A stretch of DNA of 38,547 nt, from the NCBI RefSeq assembly GCF_013364235.1, contig NZ_CP054919.1, positions 5,687,501-5,726,047 on the forward strand. Reading direction: 5' to 3'. The translations under genes were made by a program, and so were the position numbers. Shown here piece after piece: positions 1-10,939 of the stretch; position 1 is the stretch's first letter; the number at the start of each line of letters is the position of its first letter. This DNA is from Kitasatospora sp. NA04385. GTDB lineage: Bacteria; Actinomycetota; Actinomycetes; Streptomycetales; Streptomycetaceae. Under the pieces are notes generated by a model. That model was given only the letters and a program-made list of their open reading frames with translations, had not been told where the DNA came from and ran no database searches.

Positions 1-1632
<1,632 letters not shown>

Positions 1633-1719
1633 CAGTTGCTCGCGTCCACTGTGTTGTTCTGAAACAACGACCCCCACCCCCGCTCCGGCGGGCGGGTGGG
1701 CGGCGAAAAGTTTCACCGT
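1633..1719 (+). other. 23S-5S internal transcribed spacer
   Basis: Short spacer between the two rRNAs with no tRNA. It holds a C-run/G-run self-complementary segment at about 1670-1700 (cccacccccgc ... gcgggcgggtggg), which probably contributes to the RNase processing stem of the precursor. Confidence 0.7.
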
Positions 1720-1836
1720 GTTTCGGTGGTCATAGCGTGAGGGAAACGCCCGGTTACATTCCGAACCCGGAAGCTAAGCCTCACAGCGCCGATGGTACTG
1801 CAGGGGGGACCCTGTGGGAGAGTAGGACGCCGCCGA
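1720..1836 (+). rRNA. rrf: 5S ribosomal RNA
   Basis: Begins gtttcggtggtcatagcg and contains the universal loop ccgaacccggaagctaag, ending near agtaggacgccgccgaac. Length of about 117 bases and position 87 bases after 23S are normal for a streptomycete rrn operon. Boundaries may be off by a few bases. Confidence 0.93.
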
Positions 1837-1850
1837 ACAATCATTGGGAG

Positions 1851-1881
1851 AAAGCCCCCCGACTTCGCGTCGGGGGGCTTT
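1851..1881 (+). terminator. rrn operon terminator
   Basis: Perfect 13-bp stem (aaagccccccgac / gtcggggggcttt) with a 5-base loop ttcgc, 14 bases after the 5S end. The A-tract before and T-run after the GC stem resemble an intrinsic terminator. Confidence 0.92.
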
Positions 1882-2012
1882 CTCGCGTTTCCGGGGGCGT
1901 TTCCGGGGAGGAAAACCGAGGCCCGAGGTGTGGTGGGTGAACGAGTCCGGTCCGTGATCGTCAGGCGGTTGTTTGGGCGGGGTCTTGGCGGCAGACTGCC
2001 GGTCATCAAGAT

Positions 2013-2024
2013 TGGTCCAGACCA
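2013..2024. promoter_or_regulatory. GntR/HutC-type inverted repeat upstream of the permease operon
   Basis: The sequence TGGTCCAGACCA is a TGGTC-N2-GACCA inverted repeat 30 bases upstream of the first permease start. It differs by one base from the core TGGTCTAGACCA known for DasR-responsive elements, and related HutC-subfamily GntR repressors use the same half-site. Position suits an operator. Which regulator binds, if any, is inference. Confidence 0.5.
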
Positions 2025-2054
2025 TCGGATGATGACGGAAGGACTTCGGGGGAC

Positions 2055-5000
2055 ATGGGAGTCAACGGGCGGGGATCACCCGTCGGTGTTCGCAGGGCCG
2101 GGCAGCACGGGGTCGTGCTGGGGGCCGCGGCGGTGACGGTGTTGTTGGCCGTGGCGGTGTTGACCGCGTTGACGGCATTGACCGGGAGTGCGGTGACGCA
2201 GGGGATGCGGCACCGACTGGAGGGGGATCCGAGGCTGTCGGTCTCGGTGATGGGGCGGTACGAGGAGGGGGCGGACGACAGGGCGGACGCCCAGGTGCGG
2301 GCGGCGTTGCACCGGGCGTTGCCGGGGGCGTCGGCGCGGATCGAGGAGGTGCTGCACGCGTCGGTCCCGATGACGGTGGTGTCGCCGGCGGGTGCGGCGG
2401 ACGGCGGGTTGGCGCTGACGCCGCTGGCGGTGGCGGAGCCGCAGCGCTTCGCGGAGCTGGTGCAGGGCGCCTGGGCGCAGGACGCGTCGCAGGTGGTGCT
2501 GTCGGAGCAGGCGGCGCGCCGGATGGGGGTGTCGGTCGGGGCGACGGTGCCGCTGGCGAAGGGTGTCGGGGGGCTGTCGGTGACGGTGAGCGGGGTGTAC
2601 CGGGAGGCGGCCGACGCGCAGGCGTTCTGGCAGGCCTGGACGGCCTCGTCCGCGCTGAAGTCGTCCGCGGGGCTGGCGCTGGTCTCGCGGGACCTGCTGC
2701 GGACGTCGCCGGTGCTGCGGGATGAGACGGACGCGCAGTGGACGGCGGTGCCGGACGCCGACCGGTTGCGGATCGACGCGCTGGCGACGCTGCGGAGCCG
2801 GGTGGAGCGGCTGACGCAGGGGGACGCGAGCAGGTCGGTGTTCCGCGGGTCGGAGCCGGCGCTGGCGGCGCTGCGGGCGAACAGCGACATTCCGGCGGCC
2901 CTGGACGGGTTGCGGTCGCCGATGATGGTGGCGCGGTCCGGGATGCTGGTGCCGGTGACGATGCTGGGTGTGCTGTCGGCGGTGACGATGGTGCTGACGG
3001 CCCGTCAACTGGCGGATTTCCGGCGGGCGGAGCTGCTGCTGCAGTTGGCGCGCGGCGCGGGCCGGGCCCGGTTGCTGCGGGCCGCGGCGGCGGAGTGGGC
3101 GCTGTGCACGGTGCCGGCGGCGCTGCTGGGCGTGTGGGTGGCGGGGCCGCTGCTGCGGGTGCTGGAGCGGCTGGGGCTGCCGGTGGAGGGTGCGGCCGCG
3201 GAGGCGGTCGGTCCGGCGGCGTGGGCCGTGGCGGGTACGGCGCTGGTGCTGCACGGGTGTGCGGCGCTGCTGCCGGTGGCGTGGACGGCTGATGGTGGCG
3301 AACGGGAGACGCCATCGCGCAGCGCGCGTCGGGTGGTGGCGCAGCGGGCCGGGGCGGACCTGGTGCTGGCTGCGGTGGCGGTGCTGGCGTACCTGCAACT
3401 GCGGCAGTACCAGGGGCTGTTGAGTCCGGCGTCGACCTCGGTAGGGTTCGATCCGGTGCTGGTGGCGGCTCCGGTGGTGATGACGGTGGCGGCGGCGCTG
3501 CTGCTGTTGCGGCTGCTGCCGCCGCTGGGGCGGGCGTTGGAGTCGCTGGCCCGGCGCGGGCGGGGTCTGGTGGCTCCGTTGAGCGGTTGGCAGGTGAGCC
3601 GGGGGCGTGCGGGCCAGGGCGCTCCGGTGCTGTTGATGGCGCTGGCGCTGGCGGTGGGGGCGTTGACCACCACGGTGATCGCGGGGGAGGCGCCGAACGA
3701 CCGGGACCGGGCCGCGTTCGAGGTGGGTGCGGACCTGCGGGTGACGGGCGGGGAGCTCCCGCCGGAGCAGCGGTACGGGGCGCTGGCGGGGCTGCCGGGG
3801 GTGGCGGCGGTGACGCCGCTGGTGTCGGCGTCGGGTGAGGTGCGCGGGGCGCCGGTGACGGTGTTCGGGTTGGACACGGCGGCGGTGCGGGGGGTGGTGA
3901 CGCCGGAGCGGATGGCGCCGGGGGCGTCGGTGCACGCGGTGCCCGCGCTCCGGTCGGATCTGGAACGGGGTTCGCTGGCCGGGCAGTTGGACCGGCTGGG
4001 GGCGGACGTCCCGGTGCACGGGATGGCGGTCGCGGGGCGGCCGGCGTCGGTGGAGGTGCAGGTCTCGGTGGCGTCGCAGGACCCGGTGGAGCGGACCGGC
4101 CCGGTGTGGCTGGTGGCCGAGGTGGAGGACGCGAGCGGGCTGGTGACGACCGTCCGGCAGCGGTTGACGCCGGACGGGGTGTCCCGGGCGGTGGCGCTGC
4201 CGCTGGCCCCGGGGGTGCACTATCCGGTGCAGGTGACCCGGTTGTCGCTGCGGAGCACGCCGGTGAAGGGGTTCGCCCGGGCGCTGCTGACGTTCACGGT
4301 GTCGGGTGTCCGGGGCGCTTCGCTGCCGGAGGGGACGCGGTGGAAGGACGTCACCCGGGGGACGGGCGGCGCGGCGACGGGCCTGGGGTGTCCGGGGCGT
4401 TCGGACGAGGGGCCGGCGGAGCGGGTGCTGCGGGCGGGGGTGTGCGGGTCGTCCCGGCCGGACGGCGGGCTGCTGACGGCGTCGGTGCGCGGTGCCGATC
4501 CGAGCATCGGGGTGCCGCCGGAGCAGGCGGAGTCGTTCGCGCTGAGCACGGGCGACGACACGGTGTCGTTCGCGCTGCTGCCGGTGTCCGGGGCGCAGCA
4601 TCGGGACGTGGTGCCGGCGCTGGTGAACGCGGCGTTCCTGCGGGCGACCGGGTGCCAGGTGGGCCGGGAGACCCGGTTGGTGTCCGGGGAGGCGGACCGG
4701 TTCGGGCTGCTGGTCGTCGGGGTGCTGGAGGACCTGCCGGGTGGTCAGGGCCGGGACGTGCCACAGGCGTTGGTGGACCTGCGGGCGCTGTCCTCGGCCC
4801 GGTCGGCGCTCGGGCTGGAGCCGGCGGCGGACGAGGCGTGGCTGCTGGCGGCGGCGTCGGGTGGCGGCGTGGTGGCGGCGGAGCGGGCGATCGCGGCCGA
4901 TCCCCGGCTGGGCCGGGCGGACAGTGCGCGGGCGCGGGCGGCGGCGTTGGCCGAGGACCCGTTCCGGGCCGGGCGGCGCAGTGCGCTGGTGCTGTCGCTG

Positions 5001-5399
5001 GCGCTGTCGCCGGTGTTCGCGGTGGCCGGTTTCACCGTGCACGCGGTGGGGTCGGCGCGTTCCAGGCGGCGGGAGTTCGCGGTGCTGCGGGCGCTGGGCG
5101 TGCGGCGCCGGCAGTTGGCCGGGGTGCTGCGGCTGGAGCAGTCGGTGGTGGTCGGGTTCGCGGTGCTGCTGGGCGGTGTGCTGGGGGTGGTGCTGGCGGC
5201 CGTGGTGCTGCCGTTGATCGTGGTCGACAACGGCGGCCGGGCGGTGTTCCCGTCCCTGGAGCTGACGGTGGGCTGGGGTTGGACGGCCGGGGTGGTGCTG
5301 GCGACCGGCCTGGGGGTCGGTTCGGTGGTGCTGGTGCTGTCGAGGATGTTGGCGCGGGTCGATCTGGCGCGTGAGCTGCGGGCGGGGGAGAACGGATGA
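2055..5399 (+). CDS. FtsX/MacB-family ABC transporter permease, large form
   Basis: Integral membrane permease of 1114 residues. One transmembrane helix lies near residues 19-45, followed by a large extracytoplasmic region, a first FtsX-like helix bundle at about 295-480 and a helix near 525-545. A second long extracytoplasmic region (about 550-970) leads to the C-terminal FtsX domain (about 973-1105) with the family signature REFAVLRALGVRRRQL. Such two-FtsX-domain proteins normally pair with a LolD/MacB-like ATPase to drive lipoprotein, peptide or cell-wall related processes, but no ATPase gene lies beside it. GGAAGGA at 2037-2043 precedes the ATG by 11 bases. The stop overlaps the next start (ATGA), so the two permeases are translationally coupled. 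Codons are strongly G-ending. The substrate cannot be told from sequence. Confidence 0.88.
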   Translation: MGVNGRGSPVGVRRAGQHGVVLGAAAVTVLLAVAVLTALTALTGSAVTQGMRHRLEGDPRLSVSVMGRYEEGADDRADAQVRAALHRALPGASARIEEVLHASVPMTVVSPAGAADGGLALTPLAVAEPQRFAELVQGAWAQDASQVVLSEQAARRMGVSVGATVPLAKGVGGLSVTVSGVYREAADAQAFWQAWTASSALKSSAGLALVSRDLLRTSPVLRDETDAQWTAVPDADRLRIDALATLRSRVERLTQGDASRSVFRGSEPALAALRANSDIPAALDGLRSPMMVARSGMLVPVTMLGVLSAVTMVLTARQLADFRRAELLLQLARGAGRARLLRAAAAEWALCTVPAALLGVWVAGPLLRVLERLGLPVEGAAAEAVGPAAWAVAGTALVLHGCAALLPVAWTADGGERETPSRSARRVVAQRAGADLVLAAVAVLAYLQLRQYQGLLSPASTSVGFDPVLVAAPVVMTVAAALLLLRLLPPLGRALESLARRGRGLVAPLSGWQVSRGRAGQGAPVLLMALALAVGALTTTVIAGEAPNDRDRAAFEVGADLRVTGGELPPEQRYGALAGLPGVAAVTPLVSASGEVRGAPVTVFGLDTAAVRGVVTPERMAPGASVHAVPALRSDLERGSLAGQLDRLGADVPVHGMAVAGRPASVEVQVSVASQDPVERTGPVWLVAEVEDASGLVTTVRQRLTPDGVSRAVALPLAPGVHYPVQVTRLSLRSTPVKGFARALLTFTVSGVRGASLPEGTRWKDVTRGTGGAATGLGCPGRSDEGPAERVLRAGVCGSSRPDGGLLTASVRGADPSIGVPPEQAESFALSTGDDTVSFALLPVSGAQHRDVVPALVNAAFLRATGCQVGRETRLVSGEADRFGLLVVGVLEDLPGGQGRDVPQALVDLRALSSARSALGLEPAADEAWLLAAASGGGVVAAERAIAADPRLGRADSARARAAALAEDPFRAGRRSALVLSLALSPVFAVAGFTVHAVGSARSRRREFAVLRALGVRRRQLAGVLRLEQSVVVGFAVLLGGVLGVVLAAVVLPLIVVDNGGRAVFPSLELTVGWGWTAGVVLATGLGVGSVVLVLSRMLARVDLARELRAGENG

Positions 5400-8350
5400 T
5401 CGGGCGGGACGGAAGGCGGTCCGGCCGGCTGCGGCCGGGCGGGTTCGGCGGCTGGCGGCCGGCGGTGCGGGAGGTTCGGACGGGCCGGCCGGTGCTGGCG
5501 GTGCTGGCGGTGCTGTCGGCGGTGCTGACGGTCGCGACGCTGCTGTGGCCGCCGGTGTTCGACCGGCTGGCGACGCGGGAGGTGGCGCGCCGGCTGGCCG
5601 CGGCGCAGGCGGCGGGGCCGCTGCTGCGGGCGAGTTCGTCGGTGAACCCGCCGGTGAACGAGAAGGGCGGGCTGGCGGTGCCGCAGTTCGGCACCCTGGA
5701 CAAGGACCTGACGGTGGTCGGCGAGGAGATGCGGCAGAGTTCCTCGGGGGAGCTGGCGCGGTCCCTGGTCCGGGTGTCGGGCTGGGCGCAGTCCGCGGGC
5801 ATGGAGCTGTCGGGCGACGGCGTGCCCCGGCCGCACGGCAACCCGGGGATGGTGTCGCTGGTGTACGCGCAGGACGCGGCGGACCGGGTGCGCTGGGTGG
5901 CGGGCCGGGCGCCGGGGCTGCCGGCGGACCCGGCGGCGGCGCCGGTCGAACTGGGCCTGTCCGCGGCGTCGTTGGAGAAGTTCGGGCTGAAGGTCGGCCA
6001 GCGGGTGCACTTCGCCGGGCGGACCGGCGGCACCGACGCGGTGGTGGTCGGCGAGTTCGAGCCGCTGGACGGGTCGGACGACCTGTGGCGCGAACTGCCG
6101 CTGCTGAACTCGCCGATGGACTCGCAGGACCAGCCGAGCGTCTACATCAGGTACGGGCAGGCGATGGTGTCGGCGGCGGGGCTGGAGGCGATGGAGGCGC
6201 GCGGGTCGCAGTCGCTGGACGCGACCTGGGCGTTCTGGACCGCGGAGCAGCCCTGGGGCACCGCGGGCACGGCCGCCGGAGCGGCGGAACTGTCGCGCGG
6301 CGCAAGGGGGTTCGGGGAAGTGATGGCCACGGCGGCGTGCGGCGGGGTGGTCTCGGACGTGTTCCCCTGCCACGCCGGGGCGCGGACCATGCGGCCGCCG
6401 CACCTGAACCAGCAGCTGTCGGTGCTGATGGACGGGTTCGCGGTGCAGCGGGCCCGGACGGTGGCGCTCCAGTCGTTCGCGCTGGCGGGTCTGCTGGCGG
6501 TCGGGGTGTCCACGGCGGTGGCCGCGGCCCGGCTGGGCGCGCGGCGCAGGGAGGCGGCGCTGGCGCTGCAGCGGGCCCGCGGTGCGGGTGAGCCCGCACT
6601 GGCCGCCGTTCGGCTGCTGGAGGCCGTCCCGGCGGCCGTGGCGGGCCTGTCGGCGGGCTGGGCGGTGTCCGTCCGGTGGGCCGACGGGCGTCCGCTGGGC
6701 CCGTGGTGGCCGGCCCTGCTGGCGGCGGCGCTGGTGGCGTGCGCGCCGGCGGTGGCGGTGTGGTGGGAGGGCCGGGCGGTGCGCCGGGCGGGTCGGGCGC
6801 CGGTGCGCCGGCGGGGCCTGAAGCGGGCGCTGGGCCTGTCCGCGCGGCTGGTCGCGGAGGGGGCGGTGCTGGTGCTGGCGGTGGTCGGCGTGCTGCAGCT
6901 GCGGCTGCGCGGCGCGGCCCCGGCGGGGTCCGAGACGGACCCCCAACTGGCGTTGGTGCCGGTGGTGTTGGGCCTGGCGGCGGTGGTCGTGGTGCTGCGG
7001 GTGTACCCGGTGCCGCTGCGGCTGGTGACGCGGTGGGCGCGGCGCGGGCGCGGCACCGTGGCGCTGGTCGGGCTGGCGCAGGCCGGGCGGCGTTCGGGCG
7101 CGGCGGCGACGGCGCTGCTGGTGCTGGTGCCCGCGCTGGCCTGCGCGGTGTTCGGCGCGCTGGTGTCGGGCACCGTCCGGGAGGGCCGGGTGGAGGCCGC
7201 GCACTGGCGGACCGGCGGCGACGCGGTGGTCCTGGGCCCGGCGCAACGCGCGCTGCCGGTCGAGGAGTTGGCGGGGGTGCCGGGGGTGGCCGGGGTGCTC
7301 CCGGTGCGCGGCGGGCAGGCCGTGCTGACCTCCGACGAGGACGGCACGCGGGTGCGGGGTGTCGGCCTGGTCGGGGTCGACCCGGCGGGGCTGGCCCGCT
7401 ACGAGCCGGGTTCGCCGCTGGCCGCGGCGCTGGCCGCCCCGGAGCTGGCCGAGCCGCTGGGGCAGGGGGCGGAGCTCCCGGCGCTGGCCGACCGGGCGAC
7501 GGCGGAGCGGTTCCCGGACGGCTCGTTCGACGTGGACGCCGGGACGGCGAAGTTCCGGGCCCGGATCGTCGGGGTGCTCCCGGACGGTTCGGCCGCGGAC
7601 CGGGCGATCGGGCCGGTGGTGGGCGACGTCGGCACGGCCGGCGGGCTGCTGGTGTTCGGCGGTCCGGGGGCGGAGCGGCTGCCCAAGCAGAGCGGGCAGC
7701 GCAGCGCGGCCGTGCTGTTCGCCGATCCGGGCCGGCCCGGATCGGCGGCGGGTGCGGCCCGGATCGACGCGGACCGGCTGAAGTCGGTGGTCGCGGCTTC
7801 GGACGCGACCGCGGGCGCGGGCGGCGGCGGTGCGGCCGGCGGGGCGATCAGCCGCGGCGCGCCGGTGGAGATCCGTTACCTGGACGGGCAGTTGCGGGAC
7901 GCCGAGGGGGACGGGCTGGTGGCCGCGCTGGAGACGGCGTTCCGGGCGTCGGCGGCGCTGGGCCTGCTGCTCGGGCTGGTCGCGGTGGTGCTGGAGCTGC
8001 TGCTCGGCTCGGTGGAGCGCGGCCGGATGCTGGCGTACCTGCGGACGCTGGGGCTCGGCGGGCGGGCCGCGGCGGGTGTCCGACTCGTCCAGCTGCTGCC
8101 GGTGGTGGTCGCGGCGGTGGTCGGCGGCACGCTGCTCGGGCTGGCGCTGCCCTGGCTGCTGGGCCCGGCGCTGGAGCTGCGGGTCTTCACCCGGGGGCCC
8201 GGTGCGCCGGCGTTCGCGCCGGACTGGGCGGGCATCGCGGTGGCGGCGCTCGGCCTGCTGGTGCTGATCCCGTGCGCGGCCGCGCTGGAGGGGGTGGCGG
8301 GGCGCGGGCGCGTCCCGCGCGTCCTCCGGCTGGGGGAGGGCGCGCAGTAG
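5396..8350 (+). CDS. FtsX-family ABC transporter permease, second subunit
   Basis: 984-residue membrane protein starting inside the stop codon of the previous gene, so both are very likely co-translated. It has the same plan: a single helix near residues 30-55, an extracytoplasmic domain, a helix bundle at about 350-560, a second extracytoplasmic domain, and a C-terminal FtsX bundle at about 850-980 with the cytoplasmic loop motif AYLRTLGLGGRAAAGVRL. The two proteins could form a heterodimeric permease needing an ATPase encoded elsewhere. A hairpin terminator follows 36 bases after the stop, and the helicase gene downstream has its own leader, so the operon is just these two genes. Confidence 0.87.
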   Translation: MIGRDGRRSGRLRPGGFGGWRPAVREVRTGRPVLAVLAVLSAVLTVATLLWPPVFDRLATREVARRLAAAQAAGPLLRASSSVNPPVNEKGGLAVPQFGTLDKDLTVVGEEMRQSSSGELARSLVRVSGWAQSAGMELSGDGVPRPHGNPGMVSLVYAQDAADRVRWVAGRAPGLPADPAAAPVELGLSAASLEKFGLKVGQRVHFAGRTGGTDAVVVGEFEPLDGSDDLWRELPLLNSPMDSQDQPSVYIRYGQAMVSAAGLEAMEARGSQSLDATWAFWTAEQPWGTAGTAAGAAELSRGARGFGEVMATAACGGVVSDVFPCHAGARTMRPPHLNQQLSVLMDGFAVQRARTVALQSFALAGLLAVGVSTAVAAARLGARRREAALALQRARGAGEPALAAVRLLEAVPAAVAGLSAGWAVSVRWADGRPLGPWWPALLAAALVACAPAVAVWWEGRAVRRAGRAPVRRRGLKRALGLSARLVAEGAVLVLAVVGVLQLRLRGAAPAGSETDPQLALVPVVLGLAAVVVVLRVYPVPLRLVTRWARRGRGTVALVGLAQAGRRSGAAATALLVLVPALACAVFGALVSGTVREGRVEAAHWRTGGDAVVLGPAQRALPVEELAGVPGVAGVLPVRGGQAVLTSDEDGTRVRGVGLVGVDPAGLARYEPGSPLAAALAAPELAEPLGQGAELPALADRATAERFPDGSFDVDAGTAKFRARIVGVLPDGSAADRAIGPVVGDVGTAGGLLVFGGPGAERLPKQSGQRSAAVLFADPGRPGSAAGAARIDADRLKSVVAASDATAGAGGGGAAGGAISRGAPVEIRYLDGQLRDAEGDGLVAALETAFRASAALGLLLGLVAVVLELLLGSVERGRMLAYLRTLGLGGRAAAGVRLVQLLPVVVAAVVGGTLLGLALPWLLGPALELRVFTRGPGAPAFAPDWAGIAVAALGLLVLIPCAAALEGVAGRGRVPRVLRLGEGAQ

Positions 8351-8385
8351 CGGGCGCTCCCCGGGGTGCGACGGGTGCGACGGTG

Positions 8386-8421
8386 CGACGGGGTCGTGCG
8401 CTTCGGCGCGCGGCCCCGTCG
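8386..8421 (+). terminator. Terminator with UUCG tetraloop after the permease operon
   Basis: A 16-bp stem (two G-U pairs) closed by C(TTCG)G at 8401-8406, the extra-stable tetraloop. It is preceded by three tandem copies of GGTGCGACG at 8365-8373, 8374-8382 and 8382-8390; the last copy forms the base of the stem. No T-run follows, as usual in streptomycetes. Confidence 0.75.
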
Positions 8422-8507
8422 CGCGCACCCGCGGCGGTGGCGGGTGTGTCGGTCGGGCGGAGTACCTTTCGCGGTGGCGTGTCCCTGATCGCGGGTGAGG
8501 TGTTCCG

Positions 8508-10706
8508 GTGCAACTGGCTCAGGTGGAGGGGGTCCTGGAGCGGATCACGTACGCCAACGAGGAGACGGGTTACACGGTCGCCCGGGTGGACACCGGGCGC
8601 GGGGCGAACGACCTGCTGACGGTGGTGGGGGCGCTGCTGGGCGCGCAGGTGGGGGAGAGCCTGCGGCTGTTCGGGCGGTGGGGTTCGCACCCGCAGTACG
8701 GGCGGCAGTTCACGGTGGAGAACTACACGACGGTGCTGCCGGCCACCGTGCAGGGCATCCAGCGGTACCTGGGCTCGGGGCTGATCAAGGGCATCGGGCC
8801 GCGGTTCGCCGAGCGGATCGTGGAGCGCTTCGGGGTGGAGACCCTGGAGGTGATCGAGAACGAGCCGGGGCGGCTGGTCGAGGTGCCGGGCCTGGGCCCG
8901 AAGCGGACGAAGATGATCGCGAAGGCGTGGGAGGAGCAGAAGTCCATCAAGGAGGTGATGGTCTTCCTCCAGGGCGTGCAGGTGTCGACCTCGCTGGCGG
9001 TGCGGATCTACAAGCAGTACGGCGACGGCTCGATCGGGGTGGTGAAGAACCAGCCGTACCGCCTGGCGTCGGACGTGTGGGGCATCGGCTTCCTGACGGC
9101 GGACCGGATCGCGCAGGCGGTGGGCATCCCGCACGACTCGCCGGAGCGGGTGAAGGCGGGCCTGCAGTACGCGCTGTCGCAGTCCACCGACAACGGGAAC
9201 TGCTACCTGCCCGAGGAGCGGCTGATCGCGGACGGCGTGAAGCTGCTGCAGGTGGACGTCGGCCTGGTGATCGACTGCCTGGCGGAGCTGGTCGCGGCGG
9301 AGGGCGTGGTGCGCGAACGGCTGCCGGGCCCGGAGGGGGAGGAGGTCCGCGCGGTGTACCTGGTGCCGTTCCACCGGGCGGAGGTCTCGGTGGCGGGCCA
9401 GCTGCTGCGGCTGCTGCGCACCCCGGAGGACCGGATGCCGTGGTTCCGGGACGTGGACTGGCCGGCCGCGCTGGGCTGGCTGGCGCAGCGGACGGGGGCC
9501 GAGCTGGCGCCGGAGCAGGAGCAGTCGGTGCGCCTGGCGCTGACCGAGAAGGTCGCGGTGCTGACCGGCGGCCCGGGCTGCGGCAAGTCGTTCACGGTGA
9601 AGTCGATCGTGCAGCTGGCGCTGGCGAAGCGGGCGAAGGTGGTGCTGGCGGCGCCGACCGGGCGGGCGGCCAAGCGGCTGGCGGAGCTGACCGGTGCGGA
9701 GGCCTCCACGGTGCACCGGCTGCTGGAGCTGAAGCCGGGCGGGGACGCCGCGTACGACCGGGACCGGCCGCTGGACGCGGACCTGGTGGTGGTCGACGAG
9801 GCCTCGATGCTGGACCTGATCCTGGCGAACAAGCTGGTCAAGGCGGTCGCGCCGGGTGCCCACCTGCTGTTCGTGGGGGACGTCGACCAGCTGCCCTCGG
9901 TGGGCGCGGGCAAGGTGCTGCGGGACATGCTGGCGCCCGGCAGCCCCGTCCCCTCGGTGCGGTTGACCAGGATCTTCCGGCAGGCCCAGCAGTCCGGCGT
10001 GGTGGTCAACGCGCACCGGATCAACGAGGGCCTGCCGCTGCGGACCGAGGGCCTGCCGGACTTCTTCCTGTTCGTCGAGGAGGACACCGAGCGCGCGGCC
10101 GGCCTGACGGTGGACGTGGTGGCCCGGCGCATCCCGCAGCGCTTCGGCCTCGACCCGCGCCGGGACGTCCAGGTGCTGACGCCGACGCACCGCGGCCCGG
10201 CGGGGGCGGGCGCGCTGAACACGCTGCTCCAGTCGGCCGTCACCCCGGCCCGCGAGGGCCTGCCCGAACGCCGGTTCGGCGGGCGGACGTTCCGGGTCGG
10301 CGACAAGGTCACCCAGATCCGCAACAACTACGACAAGGGGCGCAGCGGCGTCTTCAACGGCACAGTGGGCGTCGTGACGGCACTGAGCGTGGACGACCAG
10401 CGACTGACGGTGAAGACCGACGAGGACGAGGAGGTGCCGTACGACTTCGACGAGCTGGACGAGCTGGCCCACGCGTACGCGGTGACGATCCACCGCTCGC
10501 AGGGCAGCGAGTACCCGGCGGTGGTGATTCCCGTCACCACGTCGGCGTGGAACATGCTCCAGCGGAACCTGTTGTACACCGCCGTGACACGGGCCCGGAA
10601 GCTGGTGGTACTGGTCGGGTCGCGCAAGGCCATCGGGCAGGCGGTGCGGACGGTGAGCACCGAGCGGCGGCACTCCGCGCTGGACCACAGATTGGCTGCG
10701 GGCTGA
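8508..10706 (+). CDS. recD2: RecD2-type ATP-dependent DNA helicase (SF1B, 5'-3')
   Basis: 732-residue superfamily 1B helicase; RecD2 of Deinococcus is about 715 residues, whereas RecD of RecBCD is nearer 600, and no recB/recC genes are adjacent. An N-terminal OB-like region (1-80) and helix-hairpin-helix repeats (about 92-135, GIGPRFAERI and VPGLGPKRTKMI) precede the motor. Walker A is GGPGCGKSFT with Lys360, Walker B VVVDEASMLD, then TRIFRQAQQSG, THRGPAGAG and the C-terminal IHRSQGSEYPAVVIP and YTAVTRARKLVVLVG motifs. Likely role: single-strand unwinding in DNA repair. GTG start chosen because GGTGAGG lies 7 bases upstream and the protein begins MQLAQVEGVLERITY as in relatives. Confidence 0.93.
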   Translation: MQLAQVEGVLERITYANEETGYTVARVDTGRGANDLLTVVGALLGAQVGESLRLFGRWGSHPQYGRQFTVENYTTVLPATVQGIQRYLGSGLIKGIGPRFAERIVERFGVETLEVIENEPGRLVEVPGLGPKRTKMIAKAWEEQKSIKEVMVFLQGVQVSTSLAVRIYKQYGDGSIGVVKNQPYRLASDVWGIGFLTADRIAQAVGIPHDSPERVKAGLQYALSQSTDNGNCYLPEERLIADGVKLLQVDVGLVIDCLAELVAAEGVVRERLPGPEGEEVRAVYLVPFHRAEVSVAGQLLRLLRTPEDRMPWFRDVDWPAALGWLAQRTGAELAPEQEQSVRLALTEKVAVLTGGPGCGKSFTVKSIVQLALAKRAKVVLAAPTGRAAKRLAELTGAEASTVHRLLELKPGGDAAYDRDRPLDADLVVVDEASMLDLILANKLVKAVAPGAHLLFVGDVDQLPSVGAGKVLRDMLAPGSPVPSVRLTRIFRQAQQSGVVVNAHRINEGLPLRTEGLPDFFLFVEEDTERAAGLTVDVVARRIPQRFGLDPRRDVQVLTPTHRGPAGAGALNTLLQSAVTPAREGLPERRFGGRTFRVGDKVTQIRNNYDKGRSGVFNGTVGVVTALSVDDQRLTVKTDEDEEVPYDFDELDELAHAYAVTIHRSQGSEYPAVVIPVTTSAWNMLQRNLLYTAVTRARKLVVLVGSRKAIGQAVRTVSTERRHSALDHRLAAG

Positions 10707-10939
10707 GTTCGAGGCGGTACGGTACGTTCAGAGGTTGTCTTGACGTGAAGAGATTTAGGGCGGAACCTGGTCCGGTGCCGCCGCCGATCTTGTCCGGTTC
10801 ACACCGGTGGCGGCAGCGGAGTTTGTAGGCCCCGGTCCTTCCCGGGGTCACCCCCGGGTGCGCGGCCGTCCTTCGGGTGGGGGATCGTTGAGACAGTCAG
10901 GGCAGTCGGATGAGGATCAATTTCGTCGGTGAGGAAGAC
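10707..10939 (+). promoter_or_regulatory. Leader and promoter region of the citrate synthase gene
   Basis: Gene-free stretch of 233 bases. A TACGTT hexamer at 10723-10728 fits the TANNNT -10 pattern, and a TTGACG at 10740-10745 fits a -35 but without a well-spaced -10. A short 7-bp hairpin (cccgggg / ccccggg) lies at 10841-10858. An in-frame ATG at 10910 is rejected as start because it would add ten residues absent from relatives. Confidence 0.4.

Noticed and set aside
4745..8428. A 1227-codon open frame antisense to the permeases, and another of 988 codons at 2076-5042
   Set aside because: Long antisense frames arise automatically in high-GC coding DNA; their products are Arg/Pro/His-rich and low in hydrophobic residues.
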